Assembly (NCBI GenBank): GCA_028583605.1
Contig: CM053331.1
Span: 30,998,177 to 31,062,176, forward strand
DNA: 64,000 nt
Origin: Dastarcus helophoroides
Lineage: Eukaryota > Arthropoda > Insecta > Coleoptera > Bothrideridae
Direction: 5' to 3'
Shown here: positions 47,115 through 58,689 of the stretch, piece after piece
Layout: each line of letters opens with the position of its first letter
Numbering within the stretch: the stretch's first letter is position 1
The notes under the pieces: model-generated
The model's database searches: none
Told to the model about the DNA's origin: nothing
The model's input: only the letters and a program-made list of their open reading frames with translations
Made by a program: the position numbers and the translations under genes

Positions 47115-48185
47115 TCAAAGCAAGTGTTCGAAATTACTGCCCCCTGCAGCAATACATTGCTCGGCTCGTCTTCTAAGGGAACTCCTTATTCTTTCGCAAA
47201 TGCCTGGTGTATTGTGAATCTGGTTGAACCCATTTTCAATTCGTTCACGAAGATCATTGATATTGTCAACTGGTATGGAGTGGACGATCTGCTTTAGATG
47301 TCCCCATAAGTAGAAATCGAGTGGGTTGAGGTCAGGAGACCTAGCTGGCCATGGTATCGGACCTCCTCGACCTATCCATCGTTGATGATAGTTTTTATTC
47401 AAAAATTCCCTAGCAACTGCACTAAAATGGGCAGGTGCCCCATCGTGCATTATCCACATTCGCTGTCTTGTTATGAGTGGAACATTTTCAAGTAACACGG
47501 GTAACTCTGTTTCCAAAAAATGTCTATATGATGCTCCTGTTAATCTATGAGGTAAAAAGAACGGTCCAATTAGAGAGTCCCCTATTATTCCTCCGCAAAT
47601 GTTAAGTGAAAAATGTTGCTGATGTCTCGACTGAATAACTGCATTGGGATTTTCAACTTGCCACTGATGCATGTTGTGAAAGTTAAGTATCCCGTTTCTG
47701 GTAAAACCCGCTTCGTCCGTAAATAATATGAGCGATGGAAAGTTCTCATTTTCAGCGATCTTATGCAATAGCCAGTTGCAAAATTCTATTCTTGGAGGAT
47801 AATCAGCAGCAAGTAACCTTTGCACTCTTTGAAAATGATAGGGGTAAAATTGGTAAAATTTCAAAATTCGCCAGATAGTTACGTGATTTACTCCTTCGGG
47901 TAAAGCAAGTTGTCTAGTGCTGACACATGGATCTTCTTCAACTCGCTGAAGCACACGCTCCTCTAAATTAGCAACTTCTGCGTTTGGCCTTCCAACACGT
48001 TCGCCTTTGAAAACAAAATTTCCTGTTTTACATAAACGAGCATGAATTTTCTGGAACAATTTTTCTCCTGGTAGGTGTCTATTAGGAAAACGTTCAGCAT
48101 AAAGCCGTCTTGCTTCAGCACGATTACAATTTGCAAGCCCGTACATTAAATGCATATCGGCCATTTCTTGATTTGAATAGTCCAT
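47115..48185 (-). CDS. DD41D (Tc1/mariner superfamily) transposase, intact
   Basis: A 356-residue open frame from ATG at 48185 to a stop at 47115-47117. It would act in the nucleus, binding the terminal repeats and cutting the element out and into TA sites. Residues about 1-55 form a DUF4817-like N-terminal helical region (MDYSNQEMADMHLMYGL), and about 73-125 a helix-turn-helix region (STRQLALPEGVNHVTIWRIL). The catalytic core shows LFTDEAGF with Asp157, WIMHDGAPAHF with Asp248, and ARSPDLNPLDFYLWG with Asp290. By count, 41 residues lie between the second and third Asp, which matches the class called DD41D ('Visitor') in the literature as I recall it. All three Asp are present and the frame has no stops or shifts. 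The length fits the superfamily (about 340-370). I chose the start because this ATG opens the conserved N-terminal block. It is the one clearly intact long gene in the window. Confidence 0.95.
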   Translation of the reverse strand: MDYSNQEMADMHLMYGLANCNRAEARRLYAERFPNRHLPGEKLFQKIHARLCKTGNFVFKGERVGRPNAEVANLEERVLQRVEEDPCVSTRQLALPEGVNHVTIWRILKFYQFYPYHFQRVQRLLAADYPPRIEFCNWLLHKIAENENFPSLILFTDEAGFTRNGILNFHNMHQWQVENPNAVIQSRHQQHFSLNICGGIIGDSLIGPFFLPHRLTGASYRHFLETELPVLLENVPLITRQRMWIMHDGAPAHFSAVAREFLNKNYHQRWIGRGGPIPWPARSPDLNPLDFYLWGHLKQIVHSIPVDNINDLRERIENGFNQIHNTPGICERIRSSLRRRAEQCIAAGGSNFEHLL

Positions 48186-48402
48186 TTTATCAAAATAATG
48201 AAAAGTTAAAAAACTACTACACTTACTATTGACAACAAAAACTGCTAAAGTTTACAGCTTACGACCAAATTTTATCAGTGACACAACGTCAATCTCTGGC
48301 AGATATTGTCAAGTACAATTGTTTTCTTTACGATCAGTTTGCATGACCAACTTATTTTTTCTTATACAAATTAGTTAGAATTTCGAAGACGGGATAGGAT
48401 TA

Positions 48403-48825
48403 TTTAAACGCCTTTTTCTCGGAAACGGTTACTTTTAGCGACTTTGAGAAGGAGTACCTTTTTTGTATAAAAAATGTTGCTTTTTACAATTATGGCACTT
48501 TTGTGTTGAAATATTGCAATACAAAAAAGTTACGGCAAAAAATAATGGCGGGCAACCCCCTACACACCACACTACTGCTTATTTAAAAAATATGTTACAT
48601 GAGAATATGCCTAATCCAATTCTTTAACTGCTTGCCCAATTTCATGACTTTGCTACTAACCGTTAACTTTTTGTAGTAAAAAAACTACTTTAGGGGCGCT
48701 ATCTTTAAATGGTCATATCTCCGTTAAGAGGCAATTTAAAGAAAAAAATCTATTTCAACATTTTTCATATTTTAATGTGTAGAATATGCTCCTGAAGTAG
48801 CGGCCCGGACTTTTGTAACACCCTG
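48403..48825 (-). repeat. Right terminal inverted repeat of the DD41D element
   Basis: Inverted partner of 46592-47014. It probably carries the transposase binding sites, and the side next to the transposase start (48186 upward) probably holds the promoter. No TATA box was identified with confidence. Confidence 0.92.
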
Positions 48826-49095
48826 TATATGAGAACTAGCATCACATTTCTATATAAAAAAAAGTATGGTTTTATTTAAATAAATAATAATACAAAGGTC
48901 TGTAAACGGATAATTTTACCCTTAGGGGTCGGGCAAAATAATCTCCCCCGGTAGAGCAAAATGATCCCACCCGAAAAATTAGTAACTGTTTAAAAATTAT
49001 ACTTTTTTTGGAAATAAAACAAAATTAAAGAATATATTGATTGCATTACTGTAAATACTAAAGAAATAAATAAACAATAAAAATAGTCATATGAG

Positions 49096-51003
49096 TTAAC
49101 ACAACATTTTGCAAATTTTACTAATTTTAACTCTTTCGATACAATCATTGCACTTATACAGATCGCAACAGTCGGCCTCAATACCAGCACAGGCATGATG
49201 CGCCCACCGTTTCCAGTCAAAAAATTACACCCATCCCTCTCCTGCGATGGATGTCAGAAATGTTTCAGAACAAATAAAAGATTGTGCATCCTCGTCATTT
49301 TCTTCTTCCGATCCTTGGTGGCCTTGATTCTGGTTTTTTTTTGCGCTGCTTATCACACGTGAAACTTGCCTCCTTCCTTTTTTCTTTCAATATATTTTTA
49401 CTTTTTATCTTTAGAGCCTTCTTTTCCTCTTGTTTCTTTTTTTTTCTTTTGTTCATCCACTAGTTGGTCTTTATAAGAAGTGCTGATTAAAATAACTGTT
49501 CCTACAGATTTTCTTGTTTTTGCTGTGTTTTGTTTTTGTGTCATTTTTGGAAATGGATGAACATCATTAGGTAAAACCTTATTAAAACATTTGGACTTGA
49601 AGTTGCCTTAATATTATCAAGATGTGTGACATCGTCAAGAACTGAAGATGTGGATGGGTTTTCTTTTAGCTTGTAATTTTCCAAGTAAATCAAATCTGAT
49701 TCTGTCTGCTTAAATTGATTTGGATGTTCTAACTGGGTAACTTGTTCAGGAGGAGTGGACAAACGTATTTCATCATTATGGTGATTACTATCTTCAATTT
49801 GGGACAAATTTTCTGCAATGGCAGATTGAACTTAGTCTGTTTTTTAGCAGCTGCAAAGTCAAAATCACAAAATACACTTTGGCTATAAGGAGCAATGCCA
49901 GCTTTTCTAAAATCAATAATAGCATTCATTGGTGCACATGCTTTCATATATATGTTAAAAATCTTTGAGATTTGAAAAGTAGGTACCACACTTTCAGGGT
50001 TATTAGTCAACCAATTTTCACCATGATAGTGGTTAAGTTGATACATAAAACTGAGATCAAGGGGCTATAACTTGTGGGTAGTATGAGGGGGGACGCATAA
50101 AATGGGTAACATAATTAGAACAAGCCTTTTTAAAAACATTTAAATTCTTTGTATGTGAAAGGTGACCATCAGTATTAAATGGACTGGGCCTTTCAATGTT
50201 GATTTTGCATAATGTAAAAAATGATCAAACCAATCCGTAAAATCTTCAGCATTCATCCATCCTAAATCATTTTCATTAAATACTATTCCAGGAATGGCTT
50301 TCTCTTTCAGCTCTTCTTTTATGCTTTTTCTGGAGAAACGTAACATCGGTGGAATAACGGAGCCACCGCTAACATACAAATTACAGCAATACACTGAAAT
50401 ACCTCGCTCAGCGGAGACGGCTTTTCCAACCTCTTTTCATCCTCTTTTTGCAAGAATTTTGCAGTTTTTACCTGGAACAGTACTCACATATGTCTCACCT
50501 AAATTAAAAATTCTACGCGGGAAAAAATAAGTTTTATCTAATATGTTCTTAAGCAGCTTAAAAAATTTTTCAATTACTGGTCTATTGAAAGCTTGGGCTC
50601 GAGCTGTTGATGTTGCCTCAGGTGGTCGTAACGCGAGTTCAGGGTGCCGATTGCGAAAACCAGTAAACCAGTCTTTACCAGCAAGTTTTGTCTCTTTGGA
50701 GAATGGATGATTAATCCCATTTTTTTCTGCAAGCTGATATGCCATCGATCTTACAATGTACTTTACAAGTTGTTTTCCTTGATCTTCGATAAATATCTTA
50801 GTTTTGCTACCAACTTTTTTAAATTGATTGGTTGCTATTTTATTTTGCTCCTTAAAGCATCTTTTTAAGCTTCTTAACGGTACCTCGAAATTTCTCGCCG
50901 CTGTTTTATAAGGTAATCCATTTCTAACGCCTTCTATAGCTTGGCGCATCTTGTCCTCATCCCATGCTTGTCTTAAAGCCTTTTGCTTATATTTTTAAAA
51001 CAT
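49096..51003 (-). pseudogene. Pogo/Tigger-like transposase, broken
   Basis: This class of transposase has N-terminal helix-turn-helix domains of the CENP-B/psq type and a DDE catalytic core. Starting near 51003 (an early stop follows ATG TTT), the frame shows MRQAIEGVRNGLPYKTAARN (psq HTH), then FRNRHPELALRPPEATSTAR and FNRPVIEKFF. The first catalytic region reads FNLGETYVSTVPGK, with Gly where the family has Asp. Later segments, after frameshifts, read 'YVSGGSVIPPMLRF', 'GWMNAEDFTDWFDHFLHY', 'TDGHLSHTKN' (second catalytic Asp) and PLDLSFMYQL (third catalytic Asp, preceded by a stop). An acidic tail, a lysine-rich stretch and a Cys/His-rich end (Cys-x2-Cys, His-x2-Cys) follow. It is not functional. 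Confidence 0.9.
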
Positions 51004-51341
51004 TTTTATATCTGTAAAAATTAAATGTTGCACGAATTGTTCTAATTGACTTACCCCACATCAAAACTTAAAAAAATATTCTTTTTCTGGAATATTTCAC
51101 CACGTCATTCTAAATGCACTGATCAAGGTTCAAATAGTGGCGACATCTTCGGTGATTATAGTAAAGTACTATAACCATATATGCCTCCTTCAATATTAAA
51201 ATATATGGGTAGGGATCATTTTACCTGTAGGGATTATTTTAGGCCACTTTTCCCCTATATTGAAGATTTTCCCTCTAAATTTCAACATTTTCTTTACAAA
51301 AATGTTGCACAGATTCCAACATGTTTCATGAAATTATAATA

Positions 51342-52197
51342 TAAGGGTAAATCAAATATGAACAGGAGTTTGTTTTTAAAAATTTATTGGTACAAGACAC
51401 ATATATGAAACTCATTACCATTTTTATATGTACATAATCTCCTGATTTTGTTGCTCACAAATATTTTAACAGCAGCATCATCGTGGAATCGCTCACCTTC
51501 TAGAGCTTCTTTTAGTGGCCCAAACATCTGATAATCGCATGGTGATAAGTCGGGACTATAAGGAGAGTGTTCTAATGTTGCCCAATGCATTTCCTCTAAT
51601 TTTTGATGTGTCAGATTGCCTGAGTGGGGGCGGGCATTGTCGTAAAGCAAAATCACATTTCTAACCGAAAATTCGCGCCTCTTCCGTCGATATGCACGTT
51701 TTGCTTCATCCAGTAGCTGGCAGTAGTGGGCAGCATTACCCATACGACGTTCATGCAGAAAATCAAGGTGCGCAACCCCTTTAAAATCCCAAAACACTGT
51801 CGCAAGAACCGACGACGGGCATGGGATCCATTTTCAACTTGAGCTTGTCCTTCCAAGAATTGTTTGTGTCATTCATACACTTGAGTTTTCTTCAAAAAAG
51901 TATCCTCAAACTGTGCTTTTTATTATTAGTAGCAGCTGTGCTTTTAGTCAACAAAGAATTTCAGCTGGCTTTACACCTTCAACGGCAAGAAACTTAATAA
52001 AAATCCGCTGTGCAACGTGAGGATAAACCTCTTGCTCATTAATTGTATTTACAACCGACGAACGGCGAAAACGGAATTCGCTTGAGCACAGGAAGTCGCG
52101 TGATATCCCCACCTAATATGTCTAAGAGTATGTGCACATTCCCATCGCCCTCATGGCGACATGATAAACATTTCGGTTCATATTTGATTTACCCTCG
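51342..52197 (-). mobile_element. Internally deleted mariner derivative
   Basis: Flanked by TA (51340-51341 and 52198-52199). Ends: left TAAGGGTAAATCAAATATGA and right (reverse-complemented) CGAGGGTAAATCAAATATGA. The interior matches the mariner at 14412-15671 except for two deletions: about 400 bp across the first catalytic region, and about 95 bp near the transposase C-terminus. Non-autonomous. Confidence 0.9.
51384..51797 (-). pseudogene. Mariner transposase fragment
   Basis: Encodes the middle and late core: MFWDFKGVAHLDFLHERRM, VILLYDNARPHSGN (His to Tyr before the catalytic Asp), and HSPYSPDLSPCDYQMFGPLK with the third Asp. The first catalytic region is deleted and the C-terminus ends abnormally after a deletion. 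A fuller but decayed copy lies at 14489-15508. Confidence 0.88.
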
Positions 52198-52199
52198 TA

Positions 52200-55100
52200 A
52201 TTCGACCTTTTTTCAACGTCTGTATTTTTTATGCGTATACTTGAAATATATAATTTGGCTGCTTTTTTAAAAAACTTGTTACTTTTTTTTTAACTTTTTA
52301 AATGTTATAAAATAACATTTGTGAAAAACTAAAACCAGATATCGATATATAGATTTAATAATAATAGTGCCTCCTTTTCTTTGTTCTAAAAATTAGTAAC
52401 TAAAAAAACGCATCATTGCAGAAAATTCTCAATAAAATGACCGATTTTTAAAATTTTTTCCTGCTGATTTGCTGCCTAATAAAATAGAAAATTTATTTTT
52501 AGTTTTGACTCTACGAAGTTATCAGACTGTCGTTCGGATTGGACCAAAAAATGCGATAAATTACATAGAGTAACGACTTAATCAAAAGCTAATGACCTAG
52601 AAACGAAAGCTTATATTCGGATACATTAATTTTGTGTCGCAGACCGCCCATAAATTTAGCATGTACACGTTACCATAACGCAATTAGAACCCCCTAAATA
52701 ATAACGTCGTTCCACCAGACAACCAGTTGGGTCCGAATCCAGCAAATATTTGCTTTACTTTAGACGTTATTAGTAAGACAACCAAATAAACATTGTCATG
52801 ACGACCTTAATGTACACACGGAATTCGACTAACGGAACAATTTACTTGTTTGAATGCATGCAAGTGATTAATGGACAATTAGAAACTATTCTCCGCTGTT
52901 TACCTTATCGCAGTTGCCTGGATCTCGCCGACTTGATCTATTCATTAAAACCCTCCTAAATTATTCATACACACACACACAGTGACACTGTCAAATTCAC
53001 GGCATGCTTAATAATAAAAGGCTCTTTCATGTGCTGGGGGTGTAGGTTTCGAACCGACAGTATTTAGATGTAATTTGTGTCAACGATCGAAGTAAATCCG
53101 AAAAGTTGCTTTTACGCCTAAAATAACTTGTTAGGGATTATTTATTGGATCCGGGCCTACCGCCTAAATTGGGAAACCAATTTTTATTCAGGCAACTTCA
53201 GACACTTCGAATTATGATTGCCATGTATTTGGATCATACTCAAACTCTACGGATTTGTTTGATAATCAAAAAACATCTTAGGTATTCTCTCACACATCTG
53301 AATATACTGAAATTCTGGAACATGACAATGGAGTTTGACGTAATATTAGAATATATACTATGCCCCAAGATAGAGTATTGAAGAGAAGTTTCTTTTCTAT
53401 TTGTAGATATACGAGAAGAGTCATTCTTTATAACAACCCCTGCTTGGTCCTAAATTAGTGAAAATGACATTAATTTGTTTGATTTTAATACAGGGAGTTC
53501 AATTATTTGAAAATTCTAAAAAATGACCTTGAAAGAGAAAAATAATCTCTAAAATATGGTTTAGAACTACAAAAAGAGCCTTAAATTTCAACTTTTAATT
53601 TCATTTCAAAAATTTTGCAAATAGAATAACCCTGGACCGTAATAACACAGTACTCTAAATGTGGGCATTGTTGCGCTATGAGTCTATTCTGCTTGCATGA
53701 TAGCTGTTGAAGCTATTCCAAAGATTCTTGTACAAACCACAAAAAAAAAAATTTGGTCACTGGAAAAAACATCACAAAGAATGATCTAAAATATTGCAAC
53801 AAAAATTATTTTTAATCAAACTTAAAAAGGAAAGTGAATACGTATTTAATTTCTTATTGTTGACAAATCACCAATAATATTTATATTGAGGCAGGATTAC
53901 CAAGTTGATTTTTTTTTCAATTCCTATCACAGTCATCCGTTTTTTTCTCTCCAAAGATAGCAGAAGATTCAGCTTCGCCACAAATTACATTTAGGAATAT
54001 TTGTAATTTTTTAGTGTATATCTCAAGCAAAGCATTGGTTAGGTTAAACTATGTTAGGGACACGGACTTTCTAATGATGTAGTAGGCAAATAAGAAACAA
54101 AAAAGTGTGTAGTCAAGGAGACAAAAAAATAATGAAAAAATGAAAGATTCGCTCTGACAGTTGATTTTAACGAATTATTTCGAACGATCGTGAGCTAGAT
54201 AATGGTTAATTATTCCCTGGACACGACAATCTGGGTATGCTAAATTAACGAAATCTAACAAGATTGAAACCGGTATTTGTTTTTCAAAACCAGAGTTTGA
54301 TAAATGTTCAAACATGTTGGTCCGTACATTAGAGAATCATAAAGAGAGTAGAATTTTGCACAGAAACAGGTGGCAATACATTTGAATGATGACGTTTTAG
54401 TTTAATCATTTATTGTTATCAAATGCTTCTTATTTTCTTATGTCGAATCTTGATTTTTAACCTGCTTGCTTAATTTTTAGGAAATCCACAAAAATTTCGA
54501 TTTTGAACAGTTTTTTATTGCAAACAACATTTTTTAGTAACAATTTTCGATACCGCCAAAAATAACGACAATTTACTTTTGGCTATTTTTGAAATTTTCA
54601 AATAATTGAACACCTTGTTTCGCAAAAATTTCATTTTCAGAGATTTCAGGTCAAGCAGAAGTTTTTACAGGGAATGAATTTTTCTCATAAACTCACAAAT
54701 AAAAACACACCCCCCTCAGTACTCGATCTTAGGAAACACTGTATGTTGGTAATCTAAATTAGCGTAATGGCGGCACAAAACCATAATTTCCCCTTCCCCC
54801 CTATCAAAAATGGGTCAACGCACTTTTAATTTAGAAATTTATAAAAATTACGAACTTAATTGCATTTTTTACAAATGTTGATAGGTACAGTACTCTATAA
54901 AATAATTTATACTTTATTTCCAAAGTTTTAATCTTAAGTTCAAATGTTTACAAATATTTTCTTAAAAATTTTACTTTACAAAAACGTTATGTCACTTGAC
55001 ATTCAAATAACCCAATTTAAAAAATCAGAACCAGAAAAACGAACAAAACGAACATGGGTTTAATTCTATAATTTGATGGTGGCTAGGTTTATATAAAGGG

Positions 55101-55471
55101 AAACATTTCTGCGAAGCGTTTTATTTTTCATGCTGTGCCGTTTGTAGGACATAGGTTAAAAATAAGCAAATCTATGAAAAGGCCGCCCTGCCTCAAATCA
55201 GAAACAAAATTTGTTACCTAGACAAATTAAAATATAAAAATTGGGCCAAAAAATACGTGATAGGTCATCTCTTTCATATATTCGTGAGAAGGTTTTGGAT
55301 TATAAAACGATTTTGTAATTTTTTTGTACAATATACAAACTTTTTTATTCTTATCTCCTTAAGAATTGTATTGTTAAAATTAGGCAAATACGTGTTTAAT
55401 TATTATTCCTACTATTAATTCTTTTCTCATGGATTCATTACTATAAGATTTGGCTCAAAAGTATATTGCAA
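52200..55471. other. Unique non-coding region, no gene seen
   Basis: Mostly unique sequence with AT-rich stretches. A short (CA)n lies at about 52969-52981. A 78-residue plus-strand frame at 53145-53381 is not recognised and is probably chance. Confidence 0.5.
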
Positions 55472-55566
55472 TACAAATCTTGTCCCCTAAAACCAATAAA
55501 GATTAAAAAACACAACAAAGATTGTTGTAACGCATTTCGACAGTCAAACTATCATCTTTTTCAGAA
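55472..55566 (-). repeat. Penelope-like end, copy E, with decayed hammerhead-like motif
   Basis: Begins TACAAATCTTGTCCCCTAAA and contains 'aaaaaacacaacaaag'. The motif on the minus strand (55526-55566) keeps GAAA, a stem II of GATAGT / TTG / ACTGTC (including a U-G pair where copy A has C-G) and GCGTT, but the CUGANGA core is interrupted by extra bases. Only the end remains. Confidence 0.7.
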
Positions 55567-55727
55567 AACCTTTTTAGAAATAGACCAATTTTTAAGTTAA
55601 AAATAAAAATTTTCTAATAAACAACAAAACACAATTCCCAAAATTTCGACCCGAATTTCCAAATTACAAATTTTTTAGAAGATGTCAATTTTTAGGTAAA
55701 AAGTGCTTTACTGGAAAATTGCGTTCA

Positions 55728-55929
55728 AGAAAAACCTAAATTTTATAAAAATAAAATCTGGAAATTCGGTGTAATAAAAAATTGTAGGAAAAAATTCGAG
55801 GTGTTGAGCTAAATTAGAAATCACAAAAATTTGTGGTTGCTAATTTTGCTCAACACCTCGAATTTTTTCCTACAATTTTTTATTACACCGAATTTCCAGA
55901 TTTTATTTTTATAAAATTTAGGTTTTTCT
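55728..55929. repeat. Near-perfect 200-bp palindrome (hairpin)
   Basis: Left arm 55728-55824, loop 55825-55832, right arm 55833-55929. At least the outer 81 bp are identical when reverse-complemented; the inner 15 bp have a few differences. The arm sequence recurs in a diverged single copy near 56315-56370 ('cctacaattttatattacac'). It could be a recent local inversion-duplication, a fold-back element or an assembly artefact. Confidence 0.9.
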
Positions 55930-57090
55930 CGAGTTGAAGTTGTTCCCCACATTTGGAGTGTGGTCTAGAATTTTATAAACTCGAAAACTGAGAATGCGTT
56001 ATAAATATTTGATATTTTATGTAAATTTCGATTTTTTTAATTCTTTATTTTTTCTACAAATATGTAGAAACTTTCAGAAAAAATTAACATTTTAACAAAG
56101 TCTCATTTTTGAATCAAGAGTAAAAGTTTGAAAAACAGAATTCTCAAAATTTCTAACCTATTTCCAAATTTGGAATGTTTAAGTGGTTGTCAATTTTTGA
56201 GTAAAAATTTTGAGACGTACTACTTAAAAATTAAGAATTTATATCAAAATTGCAAGCTTAAATTTGAAAATCACATATTTCTCGTGGAATCCAAATTTTT
56301 TTTGGAAATATCGAATCTGTCCTACAATTTTATATTACACCAAATTTTATTTTTACAAATTTTGATTTTTTCCCAAAATTTGATGTTTTCCCAATTCGGA
56401 GTTCAACCTTGAATTTTTATTAAAAATTGAAGCTTTGTTTTATAAATATTTGAGATTAAAGCAGAAATTTTTAAAATTTTGAGTTTGCATTTTAAATGTT
56501 GAAGTTTCCCTTCTTTGCAATTTTAATGCTTTTAGAAGAATAATTTTTTTTCAAAATTTTGGCTTTTTTAAAATTTCGATATTTTTTAATTTTGGTATTT
56601 TTTTAAATTCCAAAATGTGTAAGTTTCTAAACATTTTATTTTTTGAATATTTGGGCGTTTTTTTAAATTATAGATTTTTTTTTAAAGTTTGACATTTTAA
56701 AATTTAAACTTTTTTGAAAATTCATATTCTTTTAAATCACAGATATCACTTATTTTTGAAATTTTTAGCTATTTCTGAAAATTTTAAACTTTTTTCTTAA
56801 AAGTCCTAACTTTAACATTTATAAGAAAATTAAATTGAAATTACTCAGAAATTTTATTTTTGTTATTTTTTTGGTTTTTAATATAAAAATGTTTATTTTT
56901 TTTATTTCAGCATCATTGGAAATTTTTTTAATTATTTTTAAAGATTTTGGCTCTTTCACTTTTCGATATTATTTCAAAATTTTGACTTTTTCACATTTTT
57001 AGCACCTTTGAAAATTTTTGTGTTGTCCAAAATTAAAATTTATTCTTAAATCTTTGCCCTTCTTTTAAATATTTCCATATTTTTAAATCT
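55930..57090. repeat. AT-rich degenerate repeat DNA
   Basis: Mixed then T-rich degenerate repeat. The 94-residue plus-strand frame at 56128-56412 is Phe/Leu/Asn-rich and is probably chance. Confidence 0.65.
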
Positions 57091-58321
57091 ACATTCCAGT
57101 AAGCTGGAAAGACGTAAATGTGGTCTATATACCAAAGGCAGGAAAACGATCGTCTGCATTCTAAATCATATAGACCCATTAGTCCAACGTCATTTCTCCT
57201 TAAAATAATGTAAAAAATTATGAATCAACACATTAGAAGCCAAGTACTGTCAAAGAATCCGCTTCATTATAATCAATTTGCCTATCAAGAAGGCAAATCC
57301 ACAGAGACAGCCTTACACAATCTTGTCAAAAAGATAGAAAGTGCACACTCAAACAAATAAGTAGCTCTTTGAGGATTTATAGACATGGAGGGTGCTTTTG
57401 TTAACACCTCATACGAATCCATAAAAGCAGCAGCTATCAAAAAAGGTTTTGAAAAACCTATCATCGACTGGAGAAGGATTAAAGCAACTTTAGGCAGTGA
57501 TTCAGCAGGTGTTTTATCTCCACTGCTGTGCTCCATCGTGGTTGATGACCTCCTAAATATAGTGCTTTACTCGGGCGTTGAAGAAATAGGTTATGCAGAT
57601 GATATTACTGTCATTAGGAGCAAAAACGATAAAATACTGTCAAATTTAATGCAAAAACCCTGAACACCATTAACAACTGGTGTTCAAACCAAAAGTTAAG
57701 TGTAAACTCAAATAACACAATTATAATTCCTTTAACGAAGAGAAGGAAGCTAAATCTAACAGCTTTCACTATGAATGGAGTTCAACTCAACTTCTCAAGT
57801 GAAACTAAATATCTAGAAATAGTCCCAGACCAAAAGCTCACCTGGAATCCTCATTTGACTAGAATAATCAAGCGAACCGCGACAGCGTTCTGGACATGCC
57901 GCCGATTGTTCAGCAAAACCTGGGGTCTGAAACAGAAAATGACCTATTGGTCATATAGGATGATAATTACATCCTTGATCACATACGTTCCTTTAGTATG
58001 GTGGCCAAAAATAATGAAAAAACACCCCAAAACCAACTGAACATAATTCAAAGCTATGCATGTCTGGGCATAACAGGGGCAATGAACACCTGCCTAACAG
58101 CAGAAATGGAGGCAATGCTAGGTCTAATTCCTCTCCACCTTTTAGTGAAGAGGGAAGGGATCAAAGATGCCTTAAGATTTCTGCAATTAAAACAATTTAA
58201 AGAAGGAGACTTTGCTGGTCACATGGAAGTCCTCAAGAAATGTAGCTCGGTTATTTCAGCAAAATCGGTTGATTACATGCAACCCAGGTACGAATTTGAT
58301 CATTCCTTTGAACTCGATTAG
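57091..58321 (+). pseudogene. LINE reverse transcriptase remnant
   Basis: Starts in RT block 0/1: SWKDVNVVYIPKAGKRS, then after a stop 'SYRPI' and 'HYNQFAYQEGKSTETALHNL'. Next comes FIDMEGAFVNTSYESIKAA with the first catalytic Asp. The GCPQGG segment is shortened, leaving SAGVLSPLLCSIVVDDLL. Then GYADDITVIRS has an intact YADD at 57592-57603. Thumb-like segments follow in other frames: 'KYLEIVPDQKLTWNPHLTRI' and 'LVWWPKI', then 'ACLGITGAMNTCLTAEMEAM'. It would reverse-transcribe the element's RNA at a nicked target, but stops and shifts prevent this. The sequence resembles RNase H-bearing clades more than CR1. Confidence 0.88.
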
Positions 58322-58359
58322 ATAGCCACACTAACGCTTAATCAGTACCTGAAGAAAAA

Positions 58360-58680
58360 CACAAATTATCCATCTGGTTTACAGATGGATCAAAGACAGC
58401 ACATGAGACTGAAGTGGGAATTTATGGCCCTAATTATAGGTTTTATAAAGCCTTGGGAATAGACCCAACTGTCTTTCAAACTGAAATACATGTAATAGAA
58501 CTCTGCGCTTACGAGTGTCTTCGAAGAAGGCTGAAAGGAATAACAGGATCAGCCTCAAGTGGATGCCAGGACATAAAGGAATACAAGGAAATAAAGCTGC
58601 GAACCAACTCGTTAGAGAAGGATCTGTATCATTATTTCTTGAACCTGAACCGGCTTTGAGTTTTTCTAAAAGTCAAATCA
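58360..58680 (+). pseudogene. LINE RNase H remnant
   Basis: FTDGSKTAHETEVGIYGPN carries the first Asp, and QTEIHVIELCAYECLRRRLK carries the Glu. The segment that should carry the third acidic residue is absent, so the frame jumps to WMPGHKGIQGNKAANQL, typical of the end of a LINE RNase H domain. It would degrade RNA in the hybrid, but is not functional here. Confidence 0.85.
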
Positions 58681-58689
58681 ACAATGAGG

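Larger units (their letters stand above)
46592..48825 (-). mobile_element. DD41D Tc1/mariner-type element, apparently intact
   Basis: A 2.2-kb element with 423-bp terminal inverted repeats (46592-47014 and 48403-48825) beginning CAGGG(G)TGTTACAAAAGTCC, flanked by TA at 46590-46591 and 48826-48827 (a further TA on each side makes the exact edge uncertain by 2 bp). It carries one uninterrupted minus-strand transposase gene. It is inserted in the pogo-like element, so it is the younger of the two. Ends of this length are much longer than in typical mariners (about 30 bp). Confidence 0.92.
46526..51255 (-). mobile_element. Pogo/Tigger-like transposon with a nested insertion
   Basis: Inverted ends: left GGGGAAAGTGGCCCAAAATG and right (reverse-complemented) GGGGAAAAGTGGCCTAAAAT, flanked by TA at 46524-46525 and 51256-51257, as expected of pogo/Tc1-type insertions. 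It contains a broken transposase on the minus strand (49096-51003). A second transposon (46592-48825) sits 66 bp inside its left end. Without that insert the element would be about 2.5 kb, a normal size for Tigger-like elements. Confidence 0.92.
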
